In this document: in pieces, positions 49,145-64,000 of the stretch
Position numbering within the stretch: the first letter of the stretch is position 1
Layout of the letters: the number at the start of each line of letters is the position of its first letter
DNA from: Myxococcales bacterium
Lineage (GTDB): Bacteria; Myxococcota_A; Polyangia; Haliangiales; Haliangiaceae
Assembly: GCA_016706545.1 (NCBI GenBank)
Contig: JADJJK010000032.1
Location: forward strand, 1 to 64,000
DNA length: 64,000 nt
Direction: 5' to 3'
Position numbers and translations under genes: made by a program
The notes under the pieces: model-generated
Seen by the model: the letters and a program-made list of their open reading frames with translations, nothing else
Database searches by the model: none
What the model was told of the DNA's origin: nothing

Positions 49145-49671
49145 TTGTACCGATGGGCGGAGAATGGTCCCCGAAGCGTGCCCAAGCCATCCCGAGATCT
49201 AGCTCGAACCGTCCCCCCTGCGAAGGGCGCCCCCAAGCCGCGTGAGGTGGCCGAGGCAACCGCGTCTCACGAGACCGTGCAGCCAGGAACCCGTCGCCGG
49301 TTCACCGCCGCCGAGAAGCTTCGCCTGGTCAAGGCGGCAGAGGCTGCCATCGCCGGATCCTGCGCTCGAGCCGTCGTGGGTGGATCAGTATCCCGCCGCT
49401 GCCACCGCCAGGATCAAATCGACCGCGTGGATCTCTATCCCGCCGCCGGGTGGATCTGTCTTAGGCCGGCGATGAAGAGTCGGGGCTGACGTCTCGCACG
49501 CCCGGCAGGAAGCCCAAGCTCGACGCCAAGGCTCGCGAGCTCCTCGCGGTCACCAAGGAGAACGAGAACCTCAAGCGCAAGCTGCACATCGCCAACGCGC
49601 TCATCGACCTCCAAAAAAAGCGCACGAAATCCTGGGCCTCACGCTCCCCGATCCGCCCGAGGAGATGCTGA
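49145..49671 (+). pseudogene. IS3-type transposase OrfA remnant
   Basis: The first frame encodes PGTRRRFTAAEKLRLVKAAEAA, the start of the OrfA helix-turn-helix, and then loses sense near 49355. A 115-bp stretch with repeated gtggatc..tatcccgccgc follows. OrfA sense resumes in another frame from about 49470 (SGLTSRTPGRKPKLDAKARELL, then a coiled coil KENENLKRKLHIANALIDLQKK). In that frame the A_AAA_AAG heptamer allows the normal -1 shift to AHEILGLTLPDPPEE. The zero frame stops at 49671. Confidence 0.65.
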
Positions 49672-49717
49672 TGGACCTCATCGAAGCGCCGATCCAGGGT
49701 GTTTCCGTCGTGGCCGC

Positions 49718-50782
49718 GTGTGCCGCGCTCGACGTGAGCCGGGCCTCGCTCTACCGGCCAAGACACCGCCGGCGACCCCGGCGGTCAGCGCGGAGCGCCC
49801 ACGCCGAACGCGCGGGCTGAGCGACGACGAGCGCCAGGCCATCGTCGACATGATGCACCTGCCCGAGTTCGCCGACCAGCCGCCGCATGAGGTCTACGCG
49901 GCGCTGCTGGGACGTGGTGTCCACCTGGCGTCTATCCGCACGATGTACCGCGTGCTCGCCGAGGCGGGGGAGAGCAAGGACCGACGCAACCAGCGGACGC
50001 CGCACACGCACGCGATGCCGACGGTGACCGCGACCGCGCCGAACCAGGTCTGGACCTGGGACATCACCAAGCTCGCGACGACCTCGAAGGGCGTCTTCTT
50101 GATGGCGTACGTCATCATCGACCTGTTCAGCCGCTTCGTCGTCGGCTGGATGGTCGCGACCAAGGAATGCAAGCACCTCGCATCCCTGCTCTTCGCCGAG
50201 ACCATCGCGCGCCACGGCATCGAGCCCGGCCTGCAGGTCCACTCCGACCGCGGCGCTGCGATGAAGAGCGACACCTTGGCCCAGCTCCTCGACTCGCTCG
50301 GCGCCTCGCGCAGCTTCAGCCGACCTCGCGTCTCCAACGACAACCCGCAGGCCGAGGCGCAGTTCAAGACGATGAAGTACCAGCCCGACTACCCCGGCTG
50401 CTTCACCGGCCCGGCCATGGCGCGCACCTGGCTGGGCGACTACTTCGCCTGGCACAACTCCGAGCATCACCATTGCGGCCTTGCCCTCTTCACGCCAGCC
50501 GAGGTCTTCCACGGCCGCGTCGTCGAGGTCGCCGCGATTCGCCAGGCCGCGCTAGACAAGGCGTACGCGGCGAATCCCCTCCGCTTCCCAAACGGCAGCC
50601 CGCGCGTCTCGCTCCCGCCCTCGGTCGTGGTGATCAACCCCCTCGTCACTGAGGTGGTCGAGCTCTCCGCGGCTGCCGCGGACGCGGCAACGGACGCCAA
50701 CGCGGCCGGTGGCGTGGCCCGACAGCCCCTCGTTCCCATCGCGCACTCCTCTCAAGCCGCGGCCACCGCGGTCGCGACATAG
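49718..50782 (+). CDS. IS3-type transposase OrfB (rve/DDE integrase core)
   Basis: 354-residue open frame. The RNase-H-like catalytic core shows the three acidic residues: Asp in WTWDITKLA, Asp in LQVHSDRGAAM, and Glu in NPQAEAQFKTMKY. The usual IS3 spacing is kept, with WLGDYFAWHNSEHHHCGL and TPAEVFHG after them. The natural N-terminus lies upstream in another frame (MDLIEAPIQGVSVVAACAALDVSRASLYRP, ending near 49765), so one base has been lost or gained around cggccaag. The C-terminal 50 residues are Ala-rich. Confidence 0.85.
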   Translation: MCRARREPGLALPAKTPPATPAVSAERPRRTRGLSDDERQAIVDMMHLPEFADQPPHEVYAALLGRGVHLASIRTMYRVLAEAGESKDRRNQRTPHTHAMPTVTATAPNQVWTWDITKLATTSKGVFLMAYVIIDLFSRFVVGWMVATKECKHLASLLFAETIARHGIEPGLQVHSDRGAAMKSDTLAQLLDSLGASRSFSRPRVSNDNPQAEAQFKTMKYQPDYPGCFTGPAMARTWLGDYFAWHNSEHHHCGLALFTPAEVFHGRVVEVAAIRQAALDKAYAANPLRFPNGSPRVSLPPSVVVINPLVTEVVELSAAAADAATDANAAGGVARQPLVPIAHSSQAAATAVAT

Positions 50783-50823
50783 AATTCGAATCTCCCCTGT
50801 CTCAAATGCGTTGACACGTTCCG

Positions 50824-50940
50824 GCATGTTGAAGGTGAACGGCAGCGACGCCCTCGCGTGCGCCGGTGAACCAAGAAAAAGGCTCTCGACCTTTCTGGGT
50901 CGAGAGCCTGGTGCGAACGGGGGGACTCGAACCCCCACGG
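50824..50940. repeat. right copy of the 117-bp direct repeat (attachment-site-like)
   Basis: Perfect copy of 38776-38892. It overlaps the 3' third of the intact tRNA-Leu (50909-50940) and its terminator. Identity ends exactly at 50940, inside the tRNA, between the T-arm and the variable arm. Confidence 0.85.
50876..50908 (-). terminator. Rho-independent terminator of tRNA-Leu
   Basis: Reading the minus strand, an 11-bp stem GGCTCTCGACC / GGTCGAGAGCC with a 6-nt loop is followed by TTTTTC. It begins directly after the CCA end. A duplicate copy lies at 38828-38860. Confidence 0.9.
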
Positions 50941-50993
50941 TGTTACCCACTGGAACCTGAATCCAGCGCGTCTACCAATTCCGCCACGTTCGC
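50909..50993 (-). tRNA. tRNA-Leu (anticodon CAG)
   Basis: 85 nt with encoded CCA. Acceptor stem GCGAACG / CGTTCGC. D-arm with AATTGGTAGACGCG. Anticodon stem CTGGA / TCCAG enclosing TTCAGGT, which gives CAG. A long variable arm (GTGGGTAACACC) marks class II Leu. The T-arm GGGGGTTCGAGTCCCCC is standard. All stems pair. The next 289 bp (50994-51282) hold only a ggctggcggcggacag repeat and the leader of the cyclase gene. Confidence 0.96.
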
Positions 50994-51282
50994 TAAGAAC
51001 GGCGAGTGTCATGCCACATTCCAGATGGCGGCACAAGTGGCGTGCTGCAGAAGATGCATCGCGCGGGCGCTGGGCCTCGCACGCACGCATGGGCGTGGGA
51101 TGCCAGCCCACGCGGGCGGCGGCAGGCGCCGGGCTGGCGGCGGACAGGCCGCGGGCTGGCGGCGGACAGGCCGCGGACAGAAGCAACCCCAACCCGTCGC
51201 GGCGGCGTCCTTGGCCACGTCGGCCGGCTTTACTCCACCCGCCAGTCCGCTTACCATCATCGCCAAAGGCGCCTGCATCGAG

Positions 51283-52893
51283 ATGGCCAAGATTATCGTT
51301 ATCTCTGGGGAAGAGCGGCAGGAGTACGAACTCGCCGCGTTCAACAGCATCGGTCGGCATCCGGACAACACCATCCAGATCCTGGACCGCATCATCTCCA
51401 AGGAACACGCGCACATCCAGCGCGGGGCGGACGGCAAGTTCCTGCTGCGAGACCTGCGCTCGCTCAACGGGACCTTCATCCGTGGCGAGCGGGTGGGTGA
51501 CCACTACTTGCAGGACGGCGACGAGGTGATGATGGGCTCGACCCGCATCGTCTTCGTCGACAAGCCGATGGGCAACGACGCGCTGGGCCGGGTGACCATC
51601 GCGCCGGGGTTGACCGAGAGCCACATCCGGCAGCGCATCCAGGCCGACACCGGCTTCACGCAGGAACGGCAGATCACCGACGACAAGATCCTGCGCCGGG
51701 ACTACGAGCGGCTACGCATCGGCCACGAGCTGGCGCTGGCGGTGGCCACGGAGCTAGATCTCGACAAGCTCTTGCCCAAGATCCTCGAGAAGGCGTTCGA
51801 GCTGGTCGGCGCCGACCGCGGCGTGATCCTGCTCATGGACGAGCGCGGCGAGATGGTGCCGCGCTTCGTCAAGACGCGCACCGGCAAGAGCGATCCCAAC
51901 ATCGTCCTCTCCAAGACGGTGATGGCCGAGGTCACCAACAGCAAGGCCGCGGTCCTGTCGTCGGACGCCACCATGGACGCGCGCTTCTCCGGTGCGCACT
52001 CCATCATCATGCAGGGCATCCGCTCCACCATGACCGTGCCGCTGCTGCACCGGGATGAGCTCCTGGGCATCATGCACCTGGACTCGCTGTTCGCCTCCAA
52101 CGCCTTCACCGAGAAGGACCTGCAGATCTGCACCGGCATGGCGGTGCAGGCCGCGGTCTCCATCCAGAACGCGCGCCTGGCCTCTCGCATCGAGAAGGAG
52201 GCGCAGACCCGCGCGCAGATCTCACGGCTCATCCCGCCTTCCGTCGTGGAGCAGGTGGTCAAGGGCGAGCTCACCATCGAGAAGGGAGGCCGGCAGAGCG
52301 AGATCACCATGCTGTTCTCCGACATCCGCGGCTTCACCACGATGTCCGACGGGCGACCGCCGCAGGAGGTCGTCAACACCTTGAACGAGTACTTCGAGGT
52401 GATGGTGGACATCCTGTTCCAGTACTCCGGCACGCTGGACAAGTTCGTCGGCGACGAGATCATCGGCCTCTTTGGTGCGCCCATCGCCATCGACGATGGC
52501 CCGTTCAAGGCGGTGGCCTGCGCGCTGTCCATGCTGCAGGGCCTGGCGGAGTTCAACCGCACGCGCGCCTCGGAGAACCTGCCGCCGATCAACATCGGGA
52601 TCGGCATCAACACCGGCAACGTCATCACCGGCGCCATCGGCTCGACGCGCGCGCTGCAGTACACCGCGATCGGCGACGCCATGAACGTGGCATCCCGCCT
52701 GGTCAACATCGCCGGCTCGGGCGAGGTCATCATCTCGGAGCACACCTACCGGTACGTGGCCGCGCGCGTGGAAGCCACGGCCCTGCCGCCGGTGAAGGTC
52801 AAGGGCAAGGCCGAGGAGCTCAAGGTCTTCCGGGTCACCGGCCTGCGCCGGGTTTCCGCCATCCAGGAATGGACCGGCCCCACCAACGCATAG
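51283..52893 (+). CDS. FHA - GAF - class III adenylate/guanylate cyclase
   Basis: 536 residues from ATG 51283; an open frame to 50866 runs over the tRNA and is rejected. The FHA domain (residues 1-95) has IGRHPDNTIQI, KEHAHI and RSLNGTFIRGE, the phosphothreonine-binding signature. The GAF domain (about 150-310) has LLPKILEKAFELVGADRGVILL. The cyclase catalytic domain has MLFSDIRGFTTMSD (metal Asp), DKFVGDEIIGLFGAP (Lys plus metal Asp) and YTAIGDAMNVASRL with the transition-state Asn/Arg. No membrane segment. It likely makes cAMP in response to a GAF ligand, and FHA links it to the Ser/Thr kinases of this genus. The stop codon is the first TAG of the adjacent MITE-like element. Confidence 0.92.
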   Translation: MAKIIVISGEERQEYELAAFNSIGRHPDNTIQILDRIISKEHAHIQRGADGKFLLRDLRSLNGTFIRGERVGDHYLQDGDEVMMGSTRIVFVDKPMGNDALGRVTIAPGLTESHIRQRIQADTGFTQERQITDDKILRRDYERLRIGHELALAVATELDLDKLLPKILEKAFELVGADRGVILLMDERGEMVPRFVKTRTGKSDPNIVLSKTVMAEVTNSKAAVLSSDATMDARFSGAHSIIMQGIRSTMTVPLLHRDELLGIMHLDSLFASNAFTEKDLQICTGMAVQAAVSIQNARLASRIEKEAQTRAQISRLIPPSVVEQVVKGELTIEKGGRQSEITMLFSDIRGFTTMSDGRPPQEVVNTLNEYFEVMVDILFQYSGTLDKFVGDEIIGLFGAPIAIDDGPFKAVACALSMLQGLAEFNRTRASENLPPINIGIGINTGNVITGAIGSTRALQYTAIGDAMNVASRLVNIAGSGEVIISEHTYRYVAARVEATALPPVKVKGKAEELKVFRVTGLRRVSAIQEWTGPTNA

Positions 52894-53038
52894 GAGCGTG
52901 GTGTCAAACACCACGCTCCTAGCCTCATTGTTGGGCAAAGCCCTCCGGACGGGCGCACTCGCGCCCGGGCTGCGCCGCCAACCTCGCCGAGCGAGCTTGG
53001 CGTGCTCGGCCAGGAGACCGTTTGACACCAGTCTCCTA
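52891..53038. mobile_element. 148-bp MITE-like element with terminal inverted repeats
   Basis: Left end TAGGAGCGTGGTGTCAAAC (52891-52909). Right end, read inward, TAGGAGACTGGTGTCAAAC (53020-53038). 17 of 19 bases match. Each end also folds on itself: 52891-52921 is a 14-bp perfect stem with loop caa, and AGGAGAC / GTCTCCT pairs at the right. No coding capacity. TA at both termini would suit a Tc1/mariner-IS630-type target. The left hairpin may also end cyclase transcription. Confidence 0.65.
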
Positions 53039-53066
53039 GTGCTTCGACCGGCCCCGCTGAGCGCTC

Positions 53067-53612
53067 ATGCCGCCCCCGCTGACCGCGCCCGCTGAGCTCT
53101 TCACGAGGCGGCTGCACCTGCGCCGCCCCACCTCGCGCGACGCCGAGGCCATCTTCGCCTACGCTTCGGACCATGAGGTCACCCGCTACATGGCGTGGCC
53201 GCGCCACCTGAGCCTCGACGACACCCGCGCCTTCCTGGCGCACGCCGATGAGGAGTGGCGCCAGCGCGGGGCCGGCGTGTACCTGGCCAGCTCGGCCGAC
53301 GGCGAGATCATCGGCTCCACCGGCCTGCACCTCCTGGCGCCGCACCGCGCCCTCACGGGGTACTTGCTGGTGCCGCGCGTCTGGGGCCAGGGGCTCGCCA
53401 CCGAGCTGGCGCAGGCCATGGTGGGCCTGGCCCGGGCCCAGGGGCTCGTCCGGCTGGAGGCCGATTGCGTCGCCGAACACGCCGCCTCGGCCCGCGTGCT
53501 GGAGAAGGCAGGCTTTGCGTTCGAAGGCCGCCGCCGCGCGTTTCTGCTCGCGCCAAACCTGCCGGGCAACGCGCCGGTGGACGTGCGCAGCTACGCCGTC
53601 GTCCTGCGCTGA
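53067..53612 (+). CDS. GNAT-family N-acetyltransferase (RimJ/RimL-like)
   Basis: 181 residues from ATG 53067. N-terminal LFTRRLHLRRPTSRDAEAIFAYASDHEVTRYMAWP, the usual RimJ/RimL opening. Central IIGSTGLHLL strand, then the acetyl-CoA pyrophosphate loop in VPRVWGQGLATELAQAMVGLA (QxxG..A pattern). C-terminal ARVLEKAGFAFEGRRRAF. Probably acetylates an alpha-amine of a ribosomal protein or a small molecule; the target is unknown. It is convergent with the giant TPR gene. Confidence 0.88.
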   Translation: MPPPLTAPAELFTRRLHLRRPTSRDAEAIFAYASDHEVTRYMAWPRHLSLDDTRAFLAHADEEWRQRGAGVYLASSADGEIIGSTGLHLLAPHRALTGYLLVPRVWGQGLATELAQAMVGLARAQGLVRLEADCVAEHAASARVLEKAGFAFEGRRRAFLLAPNLPGNAPVDVRSYAVVLR

Positions 53613-53674
53613 GCGACGCGCCTGGCCGGCTCGCCCCCGCGGCGCGAGCGCCGCGCCTGGGGTGGCGGGCCCGG

Positions 53675-64000
<10,326 letters not shown>

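Larger units (their letters stand above)
49108..50816 (+). mobile_element. IS3-family insertion sequence, partly decayed
   Basis: The ends are imperfect inverted repeats: left TGCCAACGTCACGTGAGACAG (49108-49128) and right, read inward, TGTCAACGCATTTGAGACAG (50797-50816). They start with TG as in IS3 elements. The content is OrfA (degenerate), a slippery A_AAA_AAG heptamer at 49613-49619, and OrfB with an intact DDE triad. No target duplication was found. The right end stops 7 bp before the right attachment repeat. Confidence 0.75.
38776..50940. mobile_element. putative integrated genomic island at tRNA-Leu(CAG)
   Basis: About 12 kb bracketed by a perfect 117-bp direct repeat (38776-38892 and 50824-50940). 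The repeat includes the last 32 bases of tRNA-Leu with CCA, the tRNA terminator and 50 further bases. The whole tRNA survives at the right end, and only its 3' fragment is at the left end. This is the usual footprint of an element integrated at a tRNA 3' end. Contents: two CHAT/STAND/TPR genes, a phosphoesterase and an IS3-type element. I see no intact integrase, so the element is probably immobile, mobilised in trans, or reduced. Its base composition is close to its surroundings. Confidence 0.65.

Noticed and set aside
50866..51282. Open-frame extension of the cyclase gene
   Set aside because: It would translate across the tRNA-Leu gene; the FHA domain begins directly at ATG 51283.

Overview
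ORGANISM. The window is very GC-rich and dense in coding sequence. Its gene families are typical of Myxococcota (Polyangia or Kofleriaceae-like); this assignment is inferred from gene content, since no rRNA or other lineage marker is present. The pointers are a Ser/Thr kinase fused to an nSTAND NTPase and a formylglycine-enzyme-like domain, a MopE-like metal-binding motif, an ADYC-domain lipoprotein, an FHA-GAF-cyclase, giant TPR proteins and many lipoproteins. At least ten genes are broken by single-base indels that restore a clear reading frame. Many of these are probably consensus errors of a long-read assembly rather than real mutations. | LAYOUT. 0-11.2 kb: divergent envelope cluster. Two GT-C-type membrane glycosyltransferases (minus strand) face a membrane-anchored alkaline-phosphatase-superfamily enzyme, an anchored exported protein and two more polytopic GT-C-like proteins (plus strand), joined by 4-bp start/stop overlaps. 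11.3-17.4 kb: housekeeping genes (dapB-dapA, ribF), a membrane protein, and a WYL regulator divergent from a lipocalin-like protein with a strong inverted repeat between them. 17.5-25.9 kb: exported and surface proteins (WXXGXW repeat protein, lipoprotein, phosphate-selective-type porin, DUF885 lipoprotein) and two oxidoreductases. 26-30.3 kb: kinase-STAND-FGE fusion. 30.3-38.6 kb: ADYC lipoprotein, 23S pseudouridine synthase, MgtA-type Mg2+ ATPase, universal stress protein, ribosome hibernation factor, DUF1801 protein with a histone-H1-like tail, kelch lipoprotein. | ISLAND, 38.8-50.9 kb. A perfect 117-bp direct repeat, containing the 3' end of tRNA-Leu(CAG) plus its terminator, brackets about 12 kb, with the complete tRNA at the right end. 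Inside are two paralogous CHAT-like (caspase-fold) / NB-ARC-like STAND NTPase / TPR genes. The second overlaps a calcineurin-like phosphoesterase by ATGA. A decayed IS3-family element follows. The TPR arrays consist of near-identical 120-bp units. The arrangement resembles a defence or programmed-death module on an integrated element and is the most interesting part of the window. | RIGHT END, 51-64 kb: FHA-GAF-class III cyclase whose stop codon is supplied by a 148-bp MITE-like element, a GNAT acetyltransferase, and a giant TPR protein (more than 3,400 residues, one internal frameshift) that runs off the right edge.
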